DNA of 35,344 nt from Candidatus Muiribacterium halophilum (lineage in GTDB: Bacteria; Muiribacteriota; Muiribacteriia; Muiribacteriales; Muiribacteriaceae): positions 1 to 35,344 of the forward strand of contig JALOAD010000036.1 of assembly GCA_023228995.1 (NCBI GenBank). Direction: 5' to 3'. The notes below the pieces were generated by a model that saw nothing but the letters and a program-made list of their open reading frames with translations, was not told the origin of the DNA and did no database searches. Shown here piece by piece: positions 15,442 to 24,823 of this stretch; the first letter of the stretch is position 1; each line of letters starts with the position of its first letter. The position numbers and the translations under genes are program-made.

Positions 15442-16409
15442 CAAGATTCAACCAAAATATCCATTACTTCTTCAATTTTTTCTCTCAATTCCCCAGATGC
15501 TTTATAAAGCATTACAGATATAATATCAATAAAATCTTTTAATCTATACTCTCCAATTATCCTTATCATATATATGAGGTCTTCTTCATTTGAAGATTCA
15601 AGAACTTTTTTTATTAGCTCTGAAACTTTATTCTTATTATTATTGTTATTATTATAAAATTTTCCCAAAGAAATAATATAATTACGCCTTATACTCCAAT
15701 CTTTTTTATTATTAATTTGTCTATTTAATATAATATCAAGAGATTTAGAACTACCAATTTCACCAAGTGCATAAACAGCCGAAGCAATCATCCATTCATC
15801 TTTTTCATCAAGCATATTTTTCAAAATATCAAATCCTTCTTCTTCACCATGTCTTATAAGAACCAATGCTGTATTAGCTCTAACTCTATTGTTGCTATCT
15901 TTTTTATAATCGTTTAAAAGATTCATTATTTTTATATTATCAAAATTTTCTAAAGCTTCTATAGTATTAGCTCTTATTCTTTCATCTTGTGAATTAAGAA
16001 ATTCAGCAATAAATGGAATTATATTCTCATCATTAAAATTACCTAAAACCTTAATTATTGTAGCCTTTACTTTATTATCTTTTTCATTTTCTAGATATTT
16101 AATAAGAAATTGAGTAGATTTATCAGGTTTTATTTTACCAATAGCTTCAACAACAGCAATTCTAACCCAGTCTTCTGGTTCAGCTAAAGCTTCAAGTATA
16201 ACCTGGCTTTCTTTATTTATACCTATATCCCCTAAAGTCTGCACAGTAAGAAATCTCACCATAGGATTTTCATCTGAAAGATAAGGTATAAGAGATTCTG
16301 AAATATCTTCACCATTAAAATTTCTAAGTTTTCTTATAGCATACATTTTTTTATCTATTCCAGCATTTGAATTTACTATATCAATATAAAACTTTTTACT
16401 TTCAAACAT
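15441..16409 (-). CDS. HEAT-repeat protein
   Basis: 322 residues made almost wholly of HEAT repeats, with at least seven clear units (for example NPMVRFLTVQTLGDIG, EDWVRIAVVEAIGKI, DERIRANTIEALENF, DEWMIASAVYALGEIG). It has no signal peptide, so it is cytoplasmic. A strong AAGGAGG lies before the ATG. It sits 9 nt after the histidine kinase gene and overlaps the TPR gene start by one base. HEAT scaffolds next to sensor kinases often bring partner proteins together; a role in the kinase pathway is suggested by context alone. Confidence 0.88.
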   Translation of the reverse strand: MFESKKFYIDIVNSNAGIDKKMYAIRKLRNFNGEDISESLIPYLSDENPMVRFLTVQTLGDIGINKESQVILEALAEPEDWVRIAVVEAIGKIKPDKSTQFLIKYLENEKDNKVKATIIKVLGNFNDENIIPFIAEFLNSQDERIRANTIEALENFDNIKIMNLLNDYKKDSNNRVRANTALVLIRHGEEEGFDILKNMLDEKDEWMIASAVYALGEIGSSKSLDIILNRQINNKKDWSIRRNYIISLGKFYNNNNNNKNKVSELIKKVLESSNEEDLIYMIRIIGEYRLKDFIDIISVMLYKASGELREKIEEVMDILVES

Positions 16410-16418
16410 TTTTCCTCC

Positions 16419-18083
16419 TTAAATTTTTTTCATAAAACTCAATATAACTGTAGTGCCAATTCCTGGTGTACTCTCAACTATAACATTTCCTTTATGAATA
16501 TCAGCAATCATTTTTGCAAGAGAAAGTCCTATTCCAATACCTGCAAACTGTTTTGTATATCCTTGATCCACCTGATAGAAATGTTCAAAAATCTTATCAA
16601 GTTTACTTTTTTTAATACCAATTCCATTATCTTTTACATAAAAATATATCTTATTTTTATCTTCTTTTCTTTTACCTATATCTATTATACCATTTTCATC
16701 AGTAAATTTTATAGAATTTATAATAAAATTTAATAGCATCTGCAAAGCTTTTTCTCTGTCTATAAAAACAATATTCTGACCTTTTATACAAAGATTCCTA
16801 ACATTAAGCTTTTTTTCTTCAATATTTGGACCTAAAGCAAAAATACATTCTTCTACTATTTCATAAAAATCTATAAATTCAGGATTAAAATCAAATTTAT
16901 TTTCTTTCATTTTAGAATAATTAAGCATATTTTCAATTAGAAATAAAAGTCTTTCAAGATTTTTTTTAACAATATTAAGAGCATTTTTTTGAACTAAACT
17001 TATATTTCCCATTTTATCATTTAAAAAAAGATCGTTATATCCAATTATAATAACAAGCGGAGTTCTTAATTCATGAGATATAGATGATAAAAAATTTATT
17101 TTCATCTCTTCAAGTTCCATAAGTTTTTTATTAGCAAATTCAAGTTCTTTACCAAAAAGATTAATTTGTTGAGAAAAAGCCAAAATCTGATTAGTATATG
17201 AACATATTTCATTTTCATAACTTTTTATCTTCTCTTCAACCCTTTTTATGTAAAACTCCAAATCATTTAGTTTAAAATTTTTTTTAATACTATTTTTATC
17301 AAAAGTAAGATTTTTCAATTTTATAGCAATATTTTCTAAAAATACCAATTGTTTTTTTATTATAAGGAAAACAATTACACATGGTATTAAAGAAAACATT
17401 AAAAACACAATAAATAATTTTAAATTAATTTTTTCAGGAAACACCATAATATACCATTCATTACCTGGTATTTTGCTTAATTTCATATATTTATTATTTT
17501 TAATAAACAAAAAATTATCTGAAATTTTTTCAATTTTAACTGTTTCAAATGATTTTTCAGGAAATCTAATTGTATTACCTGTTTTGTCTGAAACAATAAT
17601 ATTATTTCCTTTAATATAGGAAAATCCGTATAAAAGTTCTGAAATATCATAAAAAAACATAATTATCTTATTTTCTTTTGAATATATAACAGGAAACAAC
17701 ATTCCTAAATTAGATAAATAAAAATCACCTATTGAAATACCTTGAGAAATATTAGTATATAAATTTAAAAGAGATATATTTTCATCAGATATAATCTTAC
17801 TATTCTCGATAATAACAACTTTTTTTATAGAATTTTCAGTTTTTTGAATATCACTTTCTTTTAAAGTATTTTTTTCAATTCTATCAAATAAATTCATTGA
17901 TTTTTCAATTTTTATATGAAATTCTTTACTTATCTGCATATTAAGAATATTTTTATAAAAATCTATTTGCTGTGTTTGTAATATATGTCTTATGTAAAAT
18001 AAACTAAAAAATACCAACACAAATATAATACTAGATATAAAATAAGCAAAAAAAAGTTTTGATTCTTTAATCTTTTTTATCAT
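16419..18083 (-). CDS. Membrane sensor histidine kinase, orphan
   Basis: 554 residues. TM1 at about 10-31, an extracytoplasmic Cache-like sensing region (about 35-218, with NEWYIMVFPE near its end), TM2 at about 221-242, a coiled linker, HisKA with the phospho-acceptor His337 in SHELRTPL, and HATPase_c with the N box LNFIINSIKFTD, G1 DNGIGI, F box FEHFYQ and G2 GIGIGLSLAK. No receiver domain and no response regulator gene in the window, so the partner is encoded elsewhere. The ATG at 18083 is chosen: it gives a normal TM-proximal N-terminus and overlaps the stop of the upstream 55-aa gene by 17 nt. The longer frame to a TTG at 18125 would be wholly inside that small gene. Confidence 0.92.
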   Translation of the reverse strand: MIKKIKESKLFFAYFISSIIFVLVFFSLFYIRHILQTQQIDFYKNILNMQISKEFHIKIEKSMNLFDRIEKNTLKESDIQKTENSIKKVVIIENSKIISDENISLLNLYTNISQGISIGDFYLSNLGMLFPVIYSKENKIIMFFYDISELLYGFSYIKGNNIIVSDKTGNTIRFPEKSFETVKIEKISDNFLFIKNNKYMKLSKIPGNEWYIMVFPEKINLKLFIVFLMFSLIPCVIVFLIIKKQLVFLENIAIKLKNLTFDKNSIKKNFKLNDLEFYIKRVEEKIKSYENEICSYTNQILAFSQQINLFGKELEFANKKLMELEEMKINFLSSISHELRTPLVIIIGYNDLFLNDKMGNISLVQKNALNIVKKNLERLLFLIENMLNYSKMKENKFDFNPEFIDFYEIVEECIFALGPNIEEKKLNVRNLCIKGQNIVFIDREKALQMLLNFIINSIKFTDENGIIDIGKRKEDKNKIYFYVKDNGIGIKKSKLDKIFEHFYQVDQGYTKQFAGIGIGLSLAKMIADIHKGNVIVESTPGIGTTVILSFMKKI

Positions 18084-18234
18084 TTTTTTCTTTAAATGAA
18101 TCACAACTTGATTTTTCAGAAACAACTAAATCATAACCATTAGCATCTGTGCATTTACAATAACCATATCCTTCTTCTGATTTTTCAAAAAAAGAACAAT
18201 ATTTACATGTTTTATTATTATTATTATCTTCCAT
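18067..18234 (-). CDS. 55-residue Cys-rich protein coupled to the histidine kinase
   Basis: A small gene with a strong GGAGG 5 nt before its ATG. The product starts MEDNNNNKTCKYCSFFEKS and has cysteines at 10, 13, 26, 28 and 44 (C-x2-C-x12-C-x-C-x15-C), with a YGYCKC motif in the middle, a layout that suggests a small zinc-ribbon or metal-binding knuckle. It is acidic/Lys-rich and cytoplasmic. Its last 17 nt overlap the start of the histidine kinase gene, so translation is coupled. Codon use matches its neighbours. No family is recognised. It may modulate the kinase or act as a separate redox/zinc protein. Confidence 0.75.
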   Translation of the reverse strand: MEDNNNNKTCKYCSFFEKSEEGYGYCKCTDANGYDLVVSEKSSCDSFKEKNDKKD

Positions 18235-18271
18235 TTATCCTCCATACTCACTAATAAAACCAATAAAAAAA

Positions 18272-18751
18272 TTAAAACTTATATCCAATATTTCTAAGAA
18301 ATTCTTTTCTCTTAATAATATCTTCATCTTTTTCAATACCTTTTGGAGAAAACCCATCTACAATACCCATTATACCACATCCGTTTTCTCCATTATATAC
18401 AATAACCTCGACCGGATTTGCAGTCGCACAATAAATACCGGCTATTTCAGGAATGTTTTTAAGTCCTGGTAAAAAATTTATAGGAAAAGCATTTTTCATA
18501 AAAATAATAAAGGAATGACCCGAATATATATTGTTTATATTTTCACAAGCAAGTTCTATAAGTTCTTTATTATTTCCACTTTTTCTAATTAAACAAGGAC
18601 CAGAAGCTTCAGAAAATGCTATACCAAATTCTGCATTAGGATTTGTATTAACAATTAATTCATGTATATCCTCTACAGTTTTTATAAAATGAGACTGTCC
18701 AAGTATAAAATTATATTCATTAGGATTAATAATTTTAATGCTTTTTAACAT
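18272..18751 (-). CDS. Adenosine-specific kinase family protein (PF04008)
   Basis: 159 residues, the full length of the family, matching its conserved blocks: ILGQSHFIKTVEDI near the N-terminus, FGIAFSEASGPCLIR, GHSFIIFMKNAFPINFL, IYCATANPVEVIV and GIMGIVDGFSP. Archaeal and thermophile members are annotated as adenosine-specific kinases, although the physiological reaction is not firmly established. Soluble and cytoplasmic. A clear AAGGAG precedes the ATG. It lies 19 nt after asnS in the same direction. Confidence 0.9.
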   Translation of the reverse strand: MLKSIKIINPNEYNFILGQSHFIKTVEDIHELIVNTNPNAEFGIAFSEASGPCLIRKSGNNKELIELACENINNIYSGHSFIIFMKNAFPINFLPGLKNIPEIAGIYCATANPVEVIVYNGENGCGIMGIVDGFSPKGIEKDEDIIKRKEFLRNIGYKF

Positions 18752-18770
18752 ATAAAACTCCTTTTTTAAA

Positions 18771-20063
18771 CTACGGAATAAGTCTATATATTGTTCTTGG
18801 GAAAGGTATAGCTTCTCTTACATGGTTTATTCCACATATCCAGCTTACAGTTCTTTCAATACCCATACCAAATCCACCATGAGGAACTGTACCGTATTCT
18901 CTTAAATCAAGAAACCACTGAAAAGATTCAAGCGGTAGATTATGCTCTTTTAACTTTTTTTTAAGTATTTCAAGATTTTCTTCTCTTATACCGCCACCAA
19001 CAATCTCACCATAACCTTCTGGAGCAAGCATATCAACGCCAAGAGCAAGTTCTTCGTTTTCAGGATCATTTTTCATATAAAAAGCTTTTATCTTTGCAGG
19101 AAATCTATGAACAAATATAGGTGTTTTAAACATTTCTGTAAGAACTGTTTCATCAGGAGCTCCAAAATCTCCACCCCATTCTATTTCATGACCTTTTTCT
19201 TTTAATATTTCTATAGCTTCAGTATAACTTATTCTTGGAAATGGTCCTTTTATGTTTTTAAGAAATTCAACATCTCTTTCAAGTATGTTTAATTCATTTT
19301 CTCTATTTTCAATTACTTTTTTTAATATATAAAGTGTCATTTCTTCAATAAGTTGCATATTTTGATCAAAATCAATAAATGCAATTTCAGGTTCAATTTG
19401 CCAGAATTCAGTAAGATGTCTTCTTGTCTTAGATTTTTCAGCTCTAAAAACCGGACCAAAACAATAAACTCTACCATGAGCCATTACACTAGCTTCGTTA
19501 TAAAGTTGTCCACTCTGTGAAAGATATGCTTTTTCATCAAAATAATCAACTTCAAACAATGTTGTAGTTCCTTCACACGCACTTGGAGTAAATATCGGAG
19601 AATCAACATTAATAAAACCAAGATTATTAAGAAAATCTCGAGAAGCTTTTATTATTTCATGTCTAATTTTCATTATTGCACGCTGTTTTGTAGATCTCAA
19701 CCATAAATGTCTCTTATCAAGAAGAAATTCGACTCCATGTTCTTTTTTACCAATTGGGTAATTTTCACTTTTACCAATAACTTCAAGGTTTTCAATTAAT
19801 ATTTCAAAACCTCCTGCTGCTTTTTCTTCTTTTTTTACAATTCCTTCTATAACAATTGACGCTTCAAGAGAAATATCTTTATGTTTTTCAAAAGTTTCTT
19901 CATCAACATCAAACTTTGAGAGAATAGCCTGACATACTCCTGAACCATCTCTTAAAAGAAGAAATTTAATTTTACCACCAGATCTTTTATTAAAAACCCA
20001 TCCAGCTACTTTTACTTTTTGGCCATCATGTTTGTCAAGTTCTTCAATCCAAATTCTTTCCAT
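18771..20063 (-). CDS. asnS: Asparaginyl-tRNA synthetase
   Basis: 430 residues, the usual length for bacterial AsnRS. N-terminal OB-fold anticodon-binding domain ([19 protein letters not shown]), then a class IIb catalytic core with motif 2 ([16 protein letters not shown]) and motif 3 ([13 protein letters not shown]). The ending [15 protein letters not shown] is typical of AsnRS of the Thermus/Thermotoga type. It charges tRNA-Asn with Asn. AspRS-like function is the main alternative, but the IPFPRT ending favours AsnRS. It has AAAGGAG before the ATG and a good promoter about 40 nt upstream, and is the first gene of a nine-gene minus-strand run. Confidence 0.88.
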   Translation of the reverse strand: MERIWIEELDKHDGQKVKVAGWVFNKRSGGKIKFLLLRDGSGVCQAILSKFDVDEETFEKHKDISLEASIVIEGIVKKEEKAAGGFEILIENLEVIGKSENYPIGKKEHGVEFLLDKRHLWLRSTKQRAIMKIRHEIIKASRDFLNNLGFINVDSPIFTPSACEGTTTLFEVDYFDEKAYLSQSGQLYNEASVMAHGRVYCFGPVFRAEKSKTRRHLTEFWQIEPEIAFIDFDQNMQLIEEMTLYILKKVIENRENELNILERDVEFLKNIKGPFPRISYTEAIEILKEKGHEIEWGGDFGAPDETVLTEMFKTPIFVHRFPAKIKAFYMKNDPENEELALGVDMLAPEGYGEIVGGGIREENLEILKKKLKEHNLPLESFQWFLDLREYGTVPHGGFGMGIERTVSWICGINHVREAIPFPRTIYRLIP

Positions 20064-20097
20064 GATTTCTCCTTTATATTTTTTATAATTTTGTTAG

Positions 20098-20126
20098 ATA
20101 ATACAACTATTTTAAAACTTTTTCAA
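20098..20126 (-). promoter_or_regulatory. Promoter of the asnS operon
   Basis: Minus strand TTGAAA (20121-20126) with TATTAT 17 nt further on (about 20098-20103), roughly 35-40 nt before the asnS ATG. This would drive the run down to ugpC (11774). The -10 coordinates may be off by a base. Confidence 0.5.
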
Positions 20127-20149
20127 TAAAAAGCTATATAAACCCTATA

Positions 20150-20282
20150 AAATCAGCGAGATAGCGAATCAAAATGTTCAATGAATATTTTTTGGCGAAT
20201 TAGCAAAATAGATTCAAAACATTTCAATTTTCGATTCTTTTATCTTTTCCCATTTCACCCTTTCACCATTTCACCCGAATCA
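20150..20282. repeat. Hairpin repeat and GGTGAAA-type purine/pyrimidine repeats between two operons
   Basis: After a linker with GCGAATC comes a hairpin 20171-20191 (AAAATGTTC / GAATATTTT), 19 of 21 bases identical to the hairpin at 2324-2344, followed by TTGGCGAATTAGC. Further right, 20248-20278 has three imperfect units of TTTCACC, resembling 178-200. No gene or clear T-tailed terminator is visible in this 252-bp gap. Confidence 0.6.
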
Positions 20283-20315
20283 CTAATCCCAGACTTTCCC
20301 TGCTTTACCTATTCA

Positions 20316-21893
20316 CTACTTTGTATTTTTTTCTTTTGTAAATCCATCAATTAACTGATTAATTAGTATTTTCATATCAGGATTATTTTCAACTATTGCT
20401 CTAGCTTTTATAAGATAATTTATTGCATTATCAAAATCCTTCAAGTTTCTGCATACAATAGCAAGATGAACAAAAGGATCAGGTTCATTCCCATTAATCA
20501 ATGTAGCAATTATATAATGTTCTTTTGCAAGTTCAAACTGCTCTGTCTTTTCATAGTTAAGACCAAGATTATAATGAAGATTAAAATCAGTATCTTTAAT
20601 AATCAAAGCTTTTTTTAGCATTATAATAGCTTGTTCATAATTTTGTTTTTTATACAATACAGAAGCAAGATTATTAAAAGCAGGAATAAAATCAAATCTT
20701 ATATCAATAGTTTTTCTAAAATACTTTTCAGCTTCATCTATATTTCCCATTAAATCATGAACAACACCAATTTTATTAACAACATCATAAGATTCTGGAA
20801 ACAATCTAAAAGCTTCCATAAAACTTAAAAGTGCAGACTCATATTTATGTCTTTCAAGAAATCTATCACCAATATCTTTCATTTTAATATGCTCATTTCT
20901 ATCTCTTATACTTTCAAGCGTTTCTTTATTATCCTTATCATTAAGAACTATTGTAATATAATCTTTTTTTTCAATAAGAGAACATTCAGAACAATAAATT
21001 TTACCATTATAAAAATAATAATTTCCTTTTTCACATTTAATTTCATTTTTAATAAGTCCAGCTTCTACAAGTTTATCCATAGAAAAAGAAGTATCTTCAT
21101 CTTTATAATCATTTAATTCAGAAATTATTTTATAATTAAATGAATTTTTAAAAAAACTCTTCATATTAGCAAGATTACCATATTCAAAATAAGCTTTTTC
21201 AAGGATTTTTCGATTTTTATAACATTTAAGTTCTTTTAAGAATTTTATATCAAAATCTTCATCTGGAAAATATTTAAAATAAATCGAAATATCTTCAATA
21301 ACTTTTGATATATTATCAAAATCTCCTTTTTCTTTAAGTTTTTTCCATAAAATATAGGGTTGAATAAAAACACATATTTTTTCAGCCTGCTCAATTACTT
21401 TATCAAAATCATCCAATGTAGAATAAATTTTAAATAAATAATACTCAGCAATTACATTTTCAGGAAATATTTTTAAAGATGTAAGAAATTCTTCTCTTGC
21501 TTCAGAAAGTTTGAATTGTTTAATATAATTCTCACCCATTTTGAAATGAACTTCATCCCATGGATACATTTTTTTTTGGGTATCTTCAGGCTCAGAAACA
21601 GGGAATGTACTTTCTATTTTTTCCCTTTCTTCTCTAATTTGTATAATTTCTCTTTCAAGTTTTATCTTTTCAAATTCAGCAATTCTTTCAATTTTTTGAA
21701 TAAGTTCAAGTGCTTCTTTATAATCTGATTTAATTTCAAGAGCATTCATTAATGCTGTATAACTTTCTCTGATTTTTCCAGCTTTATAAAAATACTTACC
21801 TTTAATATACCACTGATAAGCATCATAATCATCATCAGCATATAAAGAAAAAGAAAGAAAAATCAATAAAATTAATACTATTTTCCGCAACAT
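20316..21893 (-). CDS. Exported TPR protein with an internal Cys cassette
   Basis: 525 residues with a Sec signal (MLRKIVLILLIFLSFSLYA, cleavage before DDD). TPR units occur near the N-terminus (YIKGKYFYKAGKIRESYTAL, NYIKQFKLSEAREEFLTSL) and again in the last third (DRFLERHKYESALLSFMEAF, NKIGVVHDLMGNIDEAEKYF, NNLASVLYKKQNYEQAIIML, YNLGLNYEKTEQFELAKEHY). Between them (about 285-315) lies a small cassette, IKCEKGNYYFYNGKIYCSEC, close in spacing to the C-terminal cassette of the TPR protein 14254-15441. Its start overlaps the secA end by 16 nt, so it is the last gene of the secA operon. A periplasmic or surface scaffold is likely. Confidence 0.85.
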   Translation of the reverse strand: MLRKIVLILLIFLSFSLYADDDYDAYQWYIKGKYFYKAGKIRESYTALMNALEIKSDYKEALELIQKIERIAEFEKIKLEREIIQIREEREKIESTFPVSEPEDTQKKMYPWDEVHFKMGENYIKQFKLSEAREEFLTSLKIFPENVIAEYYLFKIYSTLDDFDKVIEQAEKICVFIQPYILWKKLKEKGDFDNISKVIEDISIYFKYFPDEDFDIKFLKELKCYKNRKILEKAYFEYGNLANMKSFFKNSFNYKIISELNDYKDEDTSFSMDKLVEAGLIKNEIKCEKGNYYFYNGKIYCSECSLIEKKDYITIVLNDKDNKETLESIRDRNEHIKMKDIGDRFLERHKYESALLSFMEAFRLFPESYDVVNKIGVVHDLMGNIDEAEKYFRKTIDIRFDFIPAFNNLASVLYKKQNYEQAIIMLKKALIIKDTDFNLHYNLGLNYEKTEQFELAKEHYIIATLINGNEPDPFVHLAIVCRNLKDFDNAINYLIKARAIVENNPDMKILINQLIDGFTKEKNTK

Positions 21894-24376
21894 TTTTTAT
21901 ATTTAAGTCCACTTCCACATGGACATTCATCATTTCTTCCTATTTTTTTACCATCTCTTTTTACAGGCTCTTTAACCGCAGTAACATCTGATTTGTTTTC
22001 ATAAGCTTCAGTTTTTTCAAGCTCAAGATTTATTCTAGGAGAAAGATTTACTCTATATAAAAACTCCACAGTTTCAAGTTTTATCCTTGAAATAAGACCA
22101 TCAAACATTTGATGCGTTTCAATTTTATACTCAACAAGAGGATCTTTCTGTCCATAAGCTCTAAGACCAATACCTTCTCTCAAAGAATCGATTGAAACAA
22201 GATATTCTCTCCATTCATCATCAACACTTCTAAGAAGAGCAACTTTTTCAAGTCTTCTCATTAATTCACTACCATATTCTTTTTCTTTATGAGCAAAAAC
22301 TTCCATTGATGAATCAAAAACATATTGAACAGCTTCATCTCTTGATAAATTTCTAATTGTTTTTTCGTCTATTTCAAATCCAAATCTTGCTTTAAGATCA
22401 GAATTAAGTTTTTTTATTTCCCAATGTTCTGAAGTGAATTCTTCGCTCAAATACATATTAGCTTGATCTAATATAACTTCTTCAATAAAATCATTTATTG
22501 TTTCAGTTACAGTATCAGTTTCAAGAACTTCTCTTCTTTGTTTATAAATAAGATTTCTTTGATCATTTATAACATTGTCATATTCTAAAACATGTTTTCT
22601 TATTTTAAAGTTCTGATACTCAACTTTTTTTTGTGCTCTTTCTAGAGCTTGATTTATAAGAGGATGCTGTATAGGTTCATAAGCTGGTATATTAAATTTT
22701 TCATAAAGTGTACTTATTTTATCAGAACCAAACAATCTTAAAAGATCATCTTCCAATGAAAGTATAAACTCACTGGAACCCAAATCTCCCTGTCTTCCTG
22801 TTCTACCTCTTAACTGATTATCAATTCGTCTTGACTCATGTCTTTCTGTACCAAGTACATATAATCCACCACAAGCTTTAGATTCTTCATCAAGAACAAT
22901 ATCAGTGCCTCTTCCTGCCATATTAGTAGCTATTGTAACAGTTTTATAAAAACCTGCCTTTGATATTATATCAGCTTCCATTTCATGATATTTAGCATTA
23001 AGAACATTGCATGAAAGACCTTTATTTTTAAGCATTTGTGCAAGCATTTCTGAAACTTCTATAGAAACTGTACCAACAAGTACCGGATGTCCAATTTCAT
23101 GTTTTTCAATTATTTTTTCGATTATCATTTCAAATTTTTCTTGTTTTGTCTTATATATAACATCAGGATAATCTTTTCTCATAATTGGTTTATTAGTTGG
23201 TATTACCAAAACATCCATCTTATATATATCTATAAATTCATTTTCTTCAGTTTTAGCAGTTCCAGTCATACCAGAAAGTTTTTTATACATAAGAAAATAA
23301 TTCTGCAAAGTAATTGTAGCCAAAGTTTGAGATTCATCTCTCACTTTTACTTTTTCTTTAGCTTCAATAGCTTGATGAAGACCTTCACTATATCTTCTAC
23401 CAAACATAAGTCTTCCAGTAAAATCATCAACAATTATAACTTCAGCATCTTTTACAACATAATCTTTATCTCTTCTAAAAAGATGATGTGCTTTTAAAGC
23501 TTGTATAAGATAATGAGAATAATCATAATTTTCATTAGCATAAAGATTTTCAATATTAAGAAGTCTTTCAACTTTCCTTATACCTTCATCTGTCATAGAA
23601 ACATTTCTGCTTTTTTCATCAACAATAAAATGAGTTTCATTTTTTAATTGAATTGCTATTGAATTGAATCTTTCATAATTTAAAGATGATTTTTTAGGCA
23701 TACCTGAAAGTATAAGAGGTGTTCTAGCTTCATCTATAAGAATACTGTCAACTTCATCCACAATTGCATAATTAAGTTTTCGCTGAACACAGTTTTCAAT
23801 ATCAACTTCCATATTTTCTCTAAGATAGTCAAAACCAAATTCAGAATTAGTGCCATAAGTAACATCTGCTAGATAAGCTTGTTTTTTTTCTACAGAACTC
23901 ATATTACTTTTTATAAGACCAGTTTTTAAGCCCATAAATTCGTATACTTTGCCCATCCACTCACTATCTCTATGTGCAAGATATTCATTAACAGTAACAA
24001 CATGAACTCCATCACCAGAAAGTGCATTTAAATAAACTGGTAATGTAGCAACTAGAGTTTTTCCTTCTCCAGTCTTCATTTCAGCTATTTTACCCTGATG
24101 AAGAACAACACCACCAATAAGCTGAACATCAAAATGTCTCATGCCTAAAACTCTTTTTGAAGCTTCTCTAACAGCTGCAAAACTTTCAGGCAAAAGACTA
24201 TTTAAAGACTCACCATCTTGAACTCTTTTACGAAATTCAATTGTTTTATTTTTTAATTCTTCATCTGAAAGTCCAGCAAAATCTGCTTCAAGTTCATTTA
24301 TACGATTTACAATAGGAGCTATTTTTTTAATTTCTCTATCATTTTTATTTAACAAACTTTTTAAATATTTAATCAT
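21878..24376 (-). CDS. secA: Preprotein translocase ATPase SecA
   Basis: 832 residues, full-length SecA. Walker A MKTGEGKT (100-107), DEAD-like VDEVDSILIDEARTPLI, the preprotein cross-linking domain, NBD2 with TNMAGRGTDI and the helical scaffold/wing region. It ends in the SEC-C zinc motif CPCGSG...KKCC (Cys818, 820, 829, 830), which binds Zn and helps SecB or membrane lipid contact. It drives Sec-dependent export through SecYEG. The ATG overlaps the upstream PTS gene stop as ATGA and the stop overlaps the next gene, so translation is coupled on both sides. Confidence 0.98.
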   Translation of the reverse strand: MIKYLKSLLNKNDREIKKIAPIVNRINELEADFAGLSDEELKNKTIEFRKRVQDGESLNSLLPESFAAVREASKRVLGMRHFDVQLIGGVVLHQGKIAEMKTGEGKTLVATLPVYLNALSGDGVHVVTVNEYLAHRDSEWMGKVYEFMGLKTGLIKSNMSSVEKKQAYLADVTYGTNSEFGFDYLRENMEVDIENCVQRKLNYAIVDEVDSILIDEARTPLILSGMPKKSSLNYERFNSIAIQLKNETHFIVDEKSRNVSMTDEGIRKVERLLNIENLYANENYDYSHYLIQALKAHHLFRRDKDYVVKDAEVIIVDDFTGRLMFGRRYSEGLHQAIEAKEKVKVRDESQTLATITLQNYFLMYKKLSGMTGTAKTEENEFIDIYKMDVLVIPTNKPIMRKDYPDVIYKTKQEKFEMIIEKIIEKHEIGHPVLVGTVSIEVSEMLAQMLKNKGLSCNVLNAKYHEMEADIISKAGFYKTVTIATNMAGRGTDIVLDEESKACGGLYVLGTERHESRRIDNQLRGRTGRQGDLGSSEFILSLEDDLLRLFGSDKISTLYEKFNIPAYEPIQHPLINQALERAQKKVEYQNFKIRKHVLEYDNVINDQRNLIYKQRREVLETDTVTETINDFIEEVILDQANMYLSEEFTSEHWEIKKLNSDLKARFGFEIDEKTIRNLSRDEAVQYVFDSSMEVFAHKEKEYGSELMRRLEKVALLRSVDDEWREYLVSIDSLREGIGLRAYGQKDPLVEYKIETHQMFDGLISRIKLETVEFLYRVNLSPRINLELEKTEAYENKSDVTAVKEPVKRDGKKIGRNDECPCGSGLKYKKCCGK

Positions 24377-24822
24377 TTTTCCTTTAAAATTTCTATAACT
24401 TCACGAGGACTTTGAGCCTTCATTATGTTTTCTCGAAATTCTTCCTTTCTTAATAGCATAGATAAATTTGCAAGCACTTGAAGATATTTGGACTGAACAT
24501 CAAGTGGAGCAGCCAGAAGGAAAAATATCTTTGCCTTCTGACCATCCAATGAATCAAATTCAATACCATCATTATGCCTTGCAAAAATAATAGTTATGTT
24601 TTTAACACAATCACTTCTTCCGTGAGGAATAGCTATGTTTTTCCCTATTCCTGTACTACCAAGCCTTTCTCTGTTTTCTAAAACTTTATAAAATTCTTCT
24701 TTATCCTGTATAAGACCTCTATACTCAGCAAAATCACAAAGTTCATGTAAAAACTCGTATTTTTCTCTGCTCTTAATATCAAGCAATATATTTTCTTCTT
24801 TTATCAAATTTTCAAGATTCAT
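24373..24822 (-). CDS. PTS IIA domain protein, fructose/nitrogen (PtsN) type
   Basis: 149 residues forming one EIIA-2 domain. The phosphorylation site is His67 in IAIPHGR; the preceding LGSTGIG and following IIFARHNDGIEFDSLDG match the family. As a free-standing IIA next to hpf it resembles the ptsN-hpf pair of proteobacterial rpoN operons, where it is regulatory rather than a sugar transporter. No IIB/IIC or HPr gene is present here. It abuts hpf (1-nt gap) and overlaps secA by 4 nt. Confidence 0.9.
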   Translation of the reverse strand: MNLENLIKEENILLDIKSREKYEFLHELCDFAEYRGLIQDKEEFYKVLENRERLGSTGIGKNIAIPHGRSDCVKNITIIFARHNDGIEFDSLDGQKAKIFFLLAAPLDVQSKYLQVLANLSMLLRKEEFRENIMKAQSPREVIEILKEK

Positions 24823-24823
24823 T

